Shown one piece after another: positions 17,667 through 24,661 of a stretch of DNA of 44,245 bases. The position numbers and the translations under genes were made by a program. Position 1 is the first letter of the stretch. The number at the start of each line of letters is the position of its first letter. Origin of the DNA: Phycisphaerae bacterium (lineage in GTDB: Bacteria > Planctomycetota > Phycisphaerae > Sedimentisphaerales > Anaerobacaceae); NCBI GenBank assembly GCA_021736645.1, contig JAIPFM010000227.1:1-44245 (forward strand), given 5' to 3'. The notes under the pieces were generated by a model. That model saw only the letters and a program-made list of their open reading frames with translations. It was not told the DNA's origin and searched no databases.

Positions 17667-17966
17667 ATGTATCCTCAATCCACTCACTACAAAACCATCA
17701 TGAGCTTGAGCTTAGCTGTGTTAATGGTCCTGGTGTTGTGTTTCTCTCTCGGGGCAACATCAAACAACAGTCAGGCAATAAGATTTGAGTACAAAGTGAT
17801 CAGCCAAAGGGTACTGAGTACGGAGATGCTCAATCAAGGGCAGCAGAGATTTCCTGAAGCTCACGCTCAAGCTATCGAGATCACTCTCAACAAACTGGGG
17901 AAAGAAGGCTGGGAATTGCAGGAGAGCAATGAGTCATTCCTAATTCTTCAACGCCCCTTGCCGTAG
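17667..17966 (+). CDS. Small exported DUF4177-like protein
   Basis: 99 residues; SD AAGGAG 7 nt before the ATG. An N-terminal hydrophobic segment (MSLSLAVLMVLVLCFSLGAT) is a signal peptide or anchor. The rest resembles DUF4177: FEYKVISQRV, then ITLNKLGKEGWELQESN and ILQRPLP, the common pattern YKVV...LNxLGxEGWEL...LKRP. Function unknown. Its codon and base use does not stand out from its neighbours. Confidence 0.75.
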   Translation: MYPQSTHYKTIMSLSLAVLMVLVLCFSLGATSNNSQAIRFEYKVISQRVLSTEMLNQGQQRFPEAHAQAIEITLNKLGKEGWELQESNESFLILQRPLP

Positions 17967-18038
17967 TATAGATTAAGATCTAATCCCAAGCCAAAGGCTG
18001 CGGCCCATCCGTGTGTGAAAAAAAAGGGCGGTAGAGTA

Positions 18039-18058
18039 GCTTCTGCTCAAGCAGAAGC
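18039..18058. terminator. Perfect 9-bp hairpin between convergent genes
   Basis: GCTTCTGCT, a 2-nt loop, AGCAGAAGC. It lies between the 3' ends of the DUF4177-like gene (plus) and the DUF3472 gene (minus). No U-tract follows on either strand, so it is a hairpin that might stabilise 3' ends rather than a classical terminator. Confidence 0.5.
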
Positions 18059-18065
18059 CAAGAGA

Positions 18066-18086
18066 CTGATGGCTGACCGCTGAAGG
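18066..18086. repeat. 7-bp iterated array (CTGANNG x3)
   Basis: CTGATGG, CTGACCG, CTGAAGG in strict 7-bp register, immediately before the 3' end of the DUF3472 gene. Similar in style to arrays at 43590 and 43831. Confidence 0.55.
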
Positions 18087-18092
18087 CAATTG

Positions 18093-19388
18093 TTAAGGCA
18101 GTTTGGAAAAGTCGATGTCAGGCTTTTTGCTTGTGGGTTGCCTTGTGAAGGTCGAGCCCATCTCTGTTCGTTCATTGAAGAAGCCGCAGTTCTTCATGAA
18201 GAAGTGGTCCCCTTCTGAGCCGCCTGCATAATCCAGTCGCGACCCCTTTCGGGCTGTGGCATCGGCCGTAAATCTGGCCTGGGTCAGTTCTGTCCAAATG
18301 CCCTGGGGGTCGCAGATCCACTGGTTGGAGTACAGGCCTTTTCTTGCATACTGTCCTGTGGCCGGGATGAAGTTTTCCAGGAACGAGTGGGGGCGTCTGA
18401 GGTAGGTACTGGTCTTGGGGCGCCTGAAGCTGGCCATCAGTTCCCACTGGCCGATCTCCGGGGCAAAGAACCAGGCCGTGAAGTCGGTTGAGTTGTTGTC
18501 TACAGGTTGGCCCTTGAGCAGGAAGCGATACGTGGTGCCAGCCTTCCACATGTATTTTCTGTAGCTCTGTCCACCAGAGCCCTCACCCCCGAATTTCTGT
18601 GCTTGCACAGGTTCGCCTTTTTTGAGCAGCTGGATTCTCTGGTCTTCGGGGATCTCCTGGGGGTTGTTGGTGCTGAAGGGGCTCCACACGGAGAACAGGA
18701 TTCTTCGTTCTGTGGGGGAATTGACCTGGATACCGAAGTATCCCTCGCCAAAGCCATTGGCCATGAAATAGGATCCGATCACGTCTTCGCCTTCCGGGAT
18801 GGTAATCTCGTTGTAGAAATACAGGATCTCCTTGACGGTGTCCGGCGTGACGTAGTTCAAATGGACAGAGGGGCCTCGCTGGCCGAAATAGAAGTCATCC
18901 TTGACGTAGGTGACCTTGCCAGAGGTCGCTTGACCGCTGATCACGATGTCCGTGACCTGGGCATAGGTGGACCCTGTTTTGGCAAGTCCCTGCATGTCGA
19001 GATAGTGGTAACCGGGCTGCGTGATGTCGAACGTGCCGATCGAGACAGTCTCATAGTCCGTGTTGCTCAGTGTGATGTCACGGGTGGCATTGCCAAACGT
19101 GCATTTCAATTGAGAGGTGCCGGCCGTGACCCTGGCACGCAGGGCCATCTCTATTTTGCCGGTCTGTTCCACATGAAAGAACGTGCGGATTGTGATGTCT
19201 CCACTCGTCCAGTTCTCAATACCGTTTCGGGTGATGATTCGGTTGCGTGTATTGGAAGACTGGGCGACCCAGCTGTTGCCACTGACCGGAATCGAAAAGC
19301 TCGATTGAGACGTGTCGCCCGAAGTGCCAAAGCACAGGGTGGCCAGCAGGAAAGACAAACCGGTGAATTTCATTATGCACATCTTCAT
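18093..19388 (-). CDS. Secreted DUF5077/DUF3472 protein
   Basis: 431 residues. GGAG lies 8 nt before the ATG at 19388, then a Sec signal (LSFLLATLCFGTSGDTSQSS). Residues about 30-150 resemble the DUF5077 carbohydrate-binding-like domain (IPVSGNSWVAQSSNTRNRII, TIRTFFHVEQTGKIEMALRA, PGYHYLDMQGLAKTG). Residues about 165-425 match DUF3472 (DDFYFGQRGPSVHLNY, NEITIPEGEDVIGSYFMANG, GYFGIQVNSPTERRILFSVW, QWELMASFRRP, FLENFIPATGQYARKGLYSN, WICDPQGIWTELT, MKNCGFFN). These families are common in exported carbohydrate-active clusters; no enzyme activity is established to my knowledge. It is followed upstream by the DUF6807 and Gfo/Idh genes in the same direction, but gaps of about 104 bp leave co-transcription uncertain. 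Confidence 0.88.
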   Translation of the reverse strand: MKMCIMKFTGLSFLLATLCFGTSGDTSQSSFSIPVSGNSWVAQSSNTRNRIITRNGIENWTSGDITIRTFFHVEQTGKIEMALRARVTAGTSQLKCTFGNATRDITLSNTDYETVSIGTFDITQPGYHYLDMQGLAKTGSTYAQVTDIVISGQATSGKVTYVKDDFYFGQRGPSVHLNYVTPDTVKEILYFYNEITIPEGEDVIGSYFMANGFGEGYFGIQVNSPTERRILFSVWSPFSTNNPQEIPEDQRIQLLKKGEPVQAQKFGGEGSGGQSYRKYMWKAGTTYRFLLKGQPVDNNSTDFTAWFFAPEIGQWELMASFRRPKTSTYLRRPHSFLENFIPATGQYARKGLYSNQWICDPQGIWTELTQARFTADATARKGSRLDYAGGSEGDHFFMKNCGFFNERTEMGSTFTRQPTSKKPDIDFSKLP

Positions 19389-19492
19389 AATCGCGACTCC
19401 ACAGTGAGAAAATTGACACAGCGTTCAGGCAATGAAAACAAATGGGTCATGACCGGAGTTCATGACCCATTTGTGTATTAAAGGTTATCTGT

Positions 19493-20521
19493 TTACTTGG
19501 AAAAATCGTTGAACTTGTCTTCGATCTGTTTATTTGACAGGGTGGTTCCGTTGTTGATCAGGATACGATAGTTGAAGTGGGTGGATTCGCCCTTGGCCAG
19601 CTTGTAGTTCAGCTCCAGTTTGCCTTTGGAAAAGACCTTCTGGCCCAGGGTATTGCCTGCGAACAGTCCGTAATTTCGGGCATGCCAGTGCATGGGGTAG
19701 CCCGGATTTTTCGGGTGATCGATGATCACGATGTCGGCGTTTTCATCCCCGAATGTCCCGTTCAGTTTGACCCACCTGGCGCGTGTGCTCCAGACATCGT
19801 CGTCTGTGATGCCTTCGCTGCTGAGGTAGTGCCCGTTGGCGCCTTTGCTGCCCACGACCGTGGTCTTGATCCCACGGTCATCCGTAAAGGTACTCTCCTT
19901 GATACTGCTGGCCAACTGCAGGGGGGTGGTGACTCGGATGGCAATACAGCCTTCCTTGTTGTCCTGGAAGCTGACGTCTGTTTCGGCCGTGAGTTTGGAG
20001 TCACGGTCAATGATGCGAAGATCCCCTTCACCCGAAAAGGTGAAGGTGGTCTCTTCCTTCAGCAGGACCTTGCCATCATTGTCAATCCAGTCACAGGCCA
20101 CCACGAGCTTGCCCTGGTCGCCACTTTTCATGGTCTTGATCTCACGATGTTTGATAGCCCCATACTCCGGTTTTTTGCTCGCCGCAATGGCCCCGGAATT
20201 GTTCCAGAAATCCAGGCCGTTCACATTGCCGTAGTTGAACCAGATGCCCACGTGGTGGGGGTGATCATCCGTTTCATTGGGCATGGGCGGGTAATTACGG
20301 GTCAGTGTGGTGCCCCGGGCTGTGCGTACCGGATAGAGCACGGGCTTGAAAATTGTGGGATGCCACCAGTAGGAGGTGAACTCCCGTCCGTCAATGATCA
20401 CTTCGACACGGTTTTCGCCCGGGATCTTGCTCAGCTTGACCTTGGCGCTGTCTGATGCAGCAGAGCATCCAAGAACCGGGATGACTGCCAGGACAAGCCC
20501 ACACAGGACTATTTTACTCAT
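19493..20521 (-). CDS. DUF6807 (PmoA-like) lipoprotein
   Basis: 342 residues from ATG 20521, fixed by AAGGAGG 6 nt upstream; an upstream in-frame ATG at 20617 has no SD. The leader ends in VIPVLGC, a lipobox, so it is a lipoprotein. DUF6807 signatures: EFTSYWWHPTIFKPVLYPVR, DDHPHHVGIWFNYGNVNGLD, WNNS, YPMHWHARNYGLFAGNTLGQ and LAKGESTHFNYRILI. The conserved His and Asp/Glu residues suggest a sugar- or metal-binding jelly roll. In Planctomycetota these genes repeatedly sit beside Gfo/Idh oxidoreductases, as here (67 bp after one). A carbohydrate-processing role is likely; the reaction is unknown. Confidence 0.88.
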   Translation of the reverse strand: MSKIVLCGLVLAVIPVLGCSAASDSAKVKLSKIPGENRVEVIIDGREFTSYWWHPTIFKPVLYPVRTARGTTLTRNYPPMPNETDDHPHHVGIWFNYGNVNGLDFWNNSGAIAASKKPEYGAIKHREIKTMKSGDQGKLVVACDWIDNDGKVLLKEETTFTFSGEGDLRIIDRDSKLTAETDVSFQDNKEGCIAIRVTTPLQLASSIKESTFTDDRGIKTTVVGSKGANGHYLSSEGITDDDVWSTRARWVKLNGTFGDENADIVIIDHPKNPGYPMHWHARNYGLFAGNTLGQKVFSKGKLELNYKLAKGESTHFNYRILINNGTTLSNKQIEDKFNDFSK

Positions 20522-20588
20522 AGTGACCTCCTTTGGAATAGGCAAGACAGGCTTCCATTGCCTGTCTTGCCCGGTTATCGTTTCAGAA

Positions 20589-22124
20589 CTAGACCTTGTC
20601 TGCTGTGGGGCACACAAAGGGGGCGCGATAGTCTGCGGTCAACAGCTCGTTGGCAGCCGCGTTGTTGGTGAATACTTCCTTGACCGGATCGAACTTCAGC
20701 ATGGGGCCCATGGACATGGGATACTTGTCCAGATCCACGCCATTGTCCGTCAGGTGACGGGCCGTGCGGTACAGTGTCTCGATATTCTGGTCGCGGCTGG
20801 GGACATTTTCCAGGATGGCCCTGGCTTCGGACACCGAGACCTTGTTGTCTTCGCCCAGGTAATAGCTGATATTGGCCAGGTCAGCCAGGCCGGCTGAGAG
20901 GTGGCCCTGGAATGCGTCGGAATTGAGGTCCTGACTCCTTCGGCTTCGCATGGCGTCGATAAAGTTGCCGTAGTGATCGCCGCCGCCCTTGAATTCCTTG
21001 ATGATTTTGCCCTTGAGATCGAACGCGATACAGTGCGTGTATTCGATCTGGACCAGGTAGCCCTCAGTGCCATAGAAGATGACGCCGATCTTGTTGCCTT
21101 TGGTCTGGTTGTTAAACATGGTGGTGATTCCCATGTCTGCTGAATCGTCCACAGACAGGCCTCGCGTTTCGAACACCATGGTCTTGTCGCCGTAGTCATA
21201 GATGGCCACTTCCGTGTTGGCGGTGTCACCTGCATCGATGTAGTTGGGGTCATTGCGTTCTGCCTGATACCCTAAGCGCCCACCGTAGGTGATGATCGAG
21301 TTGGGATGGCGGTTGATGCCCAGTCCCCAGCGTGCGATGTCCGTCTGGTGGGGTCCCTGGTTGCCTGAGTCGCCATTGCCGTACGCACGCTGCCAGTGCC
21401 AGTCATAGTGAAGCTTGGGGCGCGTGAGTTTGGGTGTGGTATATTGAACCGGGCCGCTCCACAGGTTGAAATCGATCTGCTCTGGAATGGGATAGTCCCC
21501 CAGGGCACCAATGGATTTGCGGCGTTTGTAGCAGAGACCGCGTGAGAAGTTGACCTCGCCGATGCCGCCTTCTTCGATAAATTTCATGGCATTCTGAACG
21601 GCCGGGTTGGAACGACATTGCGTCCCTACCTGACAGATCTTTTTGTATTTTTTGGCCGCAGTCACCAGGGCCCGGCCTTCCTTGATGTTGTGGCAGATGG
21701 GTTTTTCAATGTACGCATCGAGACCTGCCTGCATGGCCCAGATCCCGGCCAGGGCATGCCAGTGGTTGGGTGTGGCAGTGGTGATGAAATCGAGGGACTT
21801 GTCGTCAAACGCCGTACGCATGTCCTTGACCCATTTCGGACGTTTGCCCGTGCGTTTTTCAATGTCAGCACAGTTTTTTTCGCCCACCTTTTCATCCACG
21901 TCCACGATGTAAGCGATCTCCACATCCTTGCGCCTGACCATGCCGCCAATGTGATCGCCGCCGCGACTGTTGACACCGATGATCGCGCACAAGAGCTTTT
22001 CATTGGGACTGGATGATTGCCCGGTTGCCATTTGGCTGAATATGGGGGTCGCCACAGCGGCAGCTGCAGCAGCTGTGGCAAACAGAGAATCTTCAAGAAA
22101 CTGCCGACGCGTTTGCTTTTTCAT
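20589..22124 (-). CDS. Gfo/Idh/MocA-family oxidoreductase with twin-arginine signal (long form)
   Basis: 511 residues; GGAG lies 8 nt before the ATG. The TAT leader is KKQTRRQFLEDSLFATAAAA. Rossmann region LLCAIIGVNSRGGDHIGGMV; TATPNHWHALAGIWAMQAGL; AYIEKPICHNIKEGRALVTA with the EKP motif; QVGTQCRSNPAVQNA; and the alpha/beta half with YDWHWQRAYGNGDSGNQGPH, QTDIARWGL. Length and motifs match exported Planctomycetota oxidoreductases that act on glycosides with tightly bound NAD(P). It is upstream of the DUF6807 gene in the same direction and is probably its operon partner. It differs from the 441-residue homologue near position 1112-2437 by an extended C-terminal region and other insertions, so it is a paralogue and not a copy. 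Confidence 0.92.
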   Translation of the reverse strand: MKKQTRRQFLEDSLFATAAAAAAVATPIFSQMATGQSSSPNEKLLCAIIGVNSRGGDHIGGMVRRKDVEIAYIVDVDEKVGEKNCADIEKRTGKRPKWVKDMRTAFDDKSLDFITTATPNHWHALAGIWAMQAGLDAYIEKPICHNIKEGRALVTAAKKYKKICQVGTQCRSNPAVQNAMKFIEEGGIGEVNFSRGLCYKRRKSIGALGDYPIPEQIDFNLWSGPVQYTTPKLTRPKLHYDWHWQRAYGNGDSGNQGPHQTDIARWGLGINRHPNSIITYGGRLGYQAERNDPNYIDAGDTANTEVAIYDYGDKTMVFETRGLSVDDSADMGITTMFNNQTKGNKIGVIFYGTEGYLVQIEYTHCIAFDLKGKIIKEFKGGGDHYGNFIDAMRSRRSQDLNSDAFQGHLSAGLADLANISYYLGEDNKVSVSEARAILENVPSRDQNIETLYRTARHLTDNGVDLDKYPMSMGPMLKFDPVKEVFTNNAAANELLTADYRAPFVCPTADKV

Positions 22125-22351
22125 GTTGTCGTCTCCAAAAAACTTAAGGTTTGTTGTGTTCCTTATAATACAGAGGTGGCAATCTTAGGGCCTGACGCCA
22201 GCAGACTACCTGAGCCATACTAAGTCCAAACAGGGTAAATCGCAAGAGGCTTCTGGAACTTTAGGGTCTTTTCGTGCGAGAAATTGGGACACGCAAGTGG
22301 CCTGCCTTTTCGGGGCTGATGGCCCCTGCTCAGGGCCGTGTGGATTTCTTC

Positions 22352-22379
22352 TTGATCTGCCCTGTCTGAGGCGTATAAT
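22352..22379 (+). promoter_or_regulatory. Strong sigma-70-like promoter predicting a leaderless transcript
   Basis: -35 TTGATC (22352-22357), 16-nt spacer, -10 TATAAT (22374-22379). A start 7-8 nt downstream falls at 22386-22387, which is the A of the start ATG at 22387. No SD precedes this ATG, consistent with leaderless translation. Confidence 0.55.
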
Positions 22380-22386
22380 CGTGCGT

Positions 22387-23817
22387 ATGATAAGAAAACC
22401 ACAGTATCTGGCGATCCACCATTGTGTTCTCATAGCACTCCTTGTGATGATCCTGGCCCCCTATGCCGGGGCAGCGACCGCTCTGGACCGATACGTCGCT
22501 GAGCCTGATCCGGCCTACCACTACGAGTTGGTGAAGACCGAGACGTCCGAACACGGGACCACCTACATCCTCAAGATGACCTCACAGTCGTGGCTCACAG
22601 CGAGTGAAGTCCAGCCCACTGTCTGGTGGCACTGGCTCATTGTCAATCGCCCCAAACAGGTTCCCCACAGGACGGCACTGTTGTTCATAGGCGGCGGCAA
22701 CAACCGGGATGACAGACTCCCTGGCGTGGACAAGACCATGATCCGGATTGCCCAGGCCACAGGGTCCGTGGTGATTCAGTTGAAACAGGTCCCCAATCAA
22801 CCGCTGATTTTTCATGGCGACGGCGTGGAGCGTGTGGAGGATGATCTGATTGCGTATGGCTGGGATCAATTTCTGCGTGGGGGACGCGATGAGTGGCTGG
22901 CCCGGCTGCCCATGACCAAGAGTGCGGTGCGTGCCATGGACACGGTCTCTGACTTTTTTGCCAGGCCGGACCAGGGCGCATTGACGATTGACAAGTTCGT
23001 GGTGGCTGGTGGGTCCAAACGCGGGTGGACGACCTGGACGACCGGCATTGTGGACAAACGTGTGGTGTCCATCGCGCCGATCGTGATTGATGTGCTCAAC
23101 ACGGTGCCCTCGTTCAAGCATCACTGGGAGGCCTATGGGTTTTACGCGCCGGCCGTGGGCAACTATGTGGATCACGGCATCATGCAATGGCAGGATACGA
23201 CCGAGTATCAGTCCCTGGTCAAGATCGTGGAACCCTACGAATACAGAGATCGTTTGACCCTGCCCAAGCTGTTGATCAATGCCACGGGTGATCAGTTTTT
23301 TCTGCCGGATTCGCACCGCTTTTACTTTGACCAATTGAAGGGACCTAAATACATCCGATACGTGCCCAATGCCGACCATTCATTGGACGACACGGATGCC
23401 ATTGAAACGCTCTGCGCCTGGCAGTATGCCATGGCCAATCATAAGCCTCTGCCTCAGTATGACTGGAAAGTCGACTGGGCACAGGGTACGATCCATGTGC
23501 AGGTCAAAGACCAGCCCGCAAAAATTCTCCTGTGGCAGGCCACCAATCCTGAGGCTCGCGATTTCCGCGTGGAAACGCTCGGCAAGGTCTGGACGAGCAG
23601 TCCAATCAGTGGCTCGCGCGGGGGTGGGATTGTGGCACGCGTGACAAAACCGGACAGAGGATGGACCGCGTTTCTTGTGGAATTGACGTATGCCATCGAC
23701 GGGTCACCGACGCCATTGAAACTGACCAGCGGGGTCGCAGTGGTCCCGGATGTACTGCCGTTTGCAGGCAAGAGCCCCAACGGCAATCCCAAAACGCTGA
23801 CCGAGCCAATGCCGTGA
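22387..23817 (+). CDS. Exported PhoPQ-activated pathogenicity-related (PqaA-like) alpha/beta hydrolase
   Basis: 476 residues from ATG 22387. The signal peptide is YLAIHHCVLIALLVMILAPY, then AGAA. Family marks: LDRYVAEPDPAYHYELVKTE, FIGGGNNRDD, IVIQLKQ-type strand (SVVIQLKQVPNQPLIF), VVAGGSKRGWTTWTTGIVDK with the nucleophile-elbow-like G-G-S-K-R-G, YEYRDRLTLPKLLINATGDQ (Asp of the triad region), and NADHSLDDTDAIETL (His region). This is the PqaA/PhoPQ-regulated family with an alpha/beta hydrolase core. It is named after Salmonella, but in Planctomycetota it is an exported protein of unknown substrate, probably an esterase acting on decorated glycans. Longer starts to 22297 would run through the promoter and are rejected. 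Confidence 0.88.
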   Translation: MIRKPQYLAIHHCVLIALLVMILAPYAGAATALDRYVAEPDPAYHYELVKTETSEHGTTYILKMTSQSWLTASEVQPTVWWHWLIVNRPKQVPHRTALLFIGGGNNRDDRLPGVDKTMIRIAQATGSVVIQLKQVPNQPLIFHGDGVERVEDDLIAYGWDQFLRGGRDEWLARLPMTKSAVRAMDTVSDFFARPDQGALTIDKFVVAGGSKRGWTTWTTGIVDKRVVSIAPIVIDVLNTVPSFKHHWEAYGFYAPAVGNYVDHGIMQWQDTTEYQSLVKIVEPYEYRDRLTLPKLLINATGDQFFLPDSHRFYFDQLKGPKYIRYVPNADHSLDDTDAIETLCAWQYAMANHKPLPQYDWKVDWAQGTIHVQVKDQPAKILLWQATNPEARDFRVETLGKVWTSSPISGSRGGGIVARVTKPDRGWTAFLVELTYAIDGSPTPLKLTSGVAVVPDVLPFAGKSPNGNPKTLTEPMP

Positions 23818-23891
23818 CAAGGTCGCCTTCCTGAAAAAGTCATTGAGGCATCATCTCTATCGCCCCGGAATCCTTCATGCAGGAGGACGAT

Positions 23892-23978
23892 ATGGACAAA
23901 AAATGTGAAAAACCAAGATGGATATTTTCAAATACCTGCAAACCTTCTATAATCCGCCGTGCGTTTCCGGCTTCTTGA
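23892..23978 (+). CDS. Possible 28-residue small protein with consensus Shine-Dalgarno
   Basis: ATG at 23892 is preceded by AGGAGG with a 5-7 nt spacer, among the best SD sequences in the window. It encodes MDKKCEKPRWIFSNTCKPSI followed by IRRAFPAS and a TGA stop. It is basic, has two cysteines and no membrane segment. It is not recognised as any family. It lies 74 bp after the PqaA-like gene and could be co-transcribed with it. A chance ORF is a real alternative, since only the SD supports it. Confidence 0.35.
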   Translation: MDKKCEKPRWIFSNTCKPSIIRRAFPAS

Positions 23979-24051
23979 GGCTGCATGAGTCCTCTGGATG
24001 ACGAACGAGTATTTTATGACCGGACAAATAGCCTGATGAGGGCTGCGTCAA

Positions 24052-24079
24052 TGTCCATCTTGTTGTCAGTTAATATAAT
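24052..24079 (+). promoter_or_regulatory. Possible promoter of greA
   Basis: -10 TATAAT (24074-24079) with a weak -35 TGTCCA (24052-24057), spacer 16 nt. The leader would be about 43 nt and contains the SD GGAGG. Confidence 0.4.
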
Positions 24080-24129
24080 TTACTCGAATATCAAGAAAAA
24101 GACTATTTTTTGCGTGGAGGATTATCACG

Positions 24130-24615
24130 ATGCTTGACCCTGTACCCATGTCAAGAACAGGTTACAACAAACTGATGGAAGAATTAGACCGACTGGAGAC
24201 TGTGGAACTGCCTGAAGTTCAGCAGACTGTGGCTGATGCGCGTGAAGAAGGCGACTTGAAAGAAAATGGGGCGTACATCTACGGGCGCCAGCGTCAAGGC
24301 CATATCGTAGGTCGGATTAGTGAATTGAAGGGTAAACTGAATCGGGCGGATATCGTGGACTGTACCAAGGTGGATTGCAGTCGCGCCGTGTTCGGTACGG
24401 TTGTGTCTCTGTTGGATTTGGATACTGAAGAAACTGTGACGTACCAGTTGCTGGGACCTGACGATGCTGACTATGAGACAGGAAGCATTTCCATTCAATC
24501 TCCCATTGGACGATCGATTGTGGGGCACTCGGTGGGAGACAAGTTGACCGTCAAAGTCCCTCGCGGCGACCGTCATTTGGAGGTGATTGACATTGCCAAG
24601 CCTGAGGTTGATTAA
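24130..24615 (+). CDS. greA: Transcription elongation factor GreA family protein
   Basis: 161 residues, the normal GreA length (158 in E. coli). SD GGAGG 9 nt before the ATG. The N-terminal coiled coil (MSRTGYNKLMEELDRLETVE, VADAREEGDLKENGAYIYGR) carries the Asp/Glu tip GDLKEN equivalent to the GDLSEN tip that enters the RNA polymerase secondary channel and stimulates transcript cleavage. The C-terminal FKBP-like domain reads YQLLGPDDADYETGSISIQS, PIGRSIVGHSVGDKLTVKVP. The segment after the tip (AYIYGRQRQG) differs from the common EYHAAKEEQ pattern but is within family variation. It is a single gene convergent with the GH2-GH78 gene. Confidence 0.93.
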   Translation: MLDPVPMSRTGYNKLMEELDRLETVELPEVQQTVADAREEGDLKENGAYIYGRQRQGHIVGRISELKGKLNRADIVDCTKVDCSRAVFGTVVSLLDLDTEETVTYQLLGPDDADYETGSISIQSPIGRSIVGHSVGDKLTVKVPRGDRHLEVIDIAKPEVD

Positions 24616-24626
24616 CCTGTGATATT

Positions 24627-24642
24627 CCCTGTCTGACAAGGG
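24627..24642. terminator. Weak hairpin between convergent greA and the GH2-GH78 gene
   Basis: CCCTGTC, T, GACAAGGG, a 7-bp stem with one bulge, 12 bp after the greA stop, followed by a T-rich stretch (CTATTTGTTC). A possible greA terminator. Confidence 0.35.
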
Positions 24643-24661
24643 CTATTTGTTCATCGTTCCC

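Larger units (their letters stand above)
23818..24129. other. Gap holding a 28-codon ORF and the greA promoter region
   Basis: It contains a small ORF with a consensus SD at 23892-23978 and two TATAAT hexamers (23948-23953, 24074-24079). The second, with TGTCCA 16 nt upstream, is a plausible greA promoter. Confidence 0.45.
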
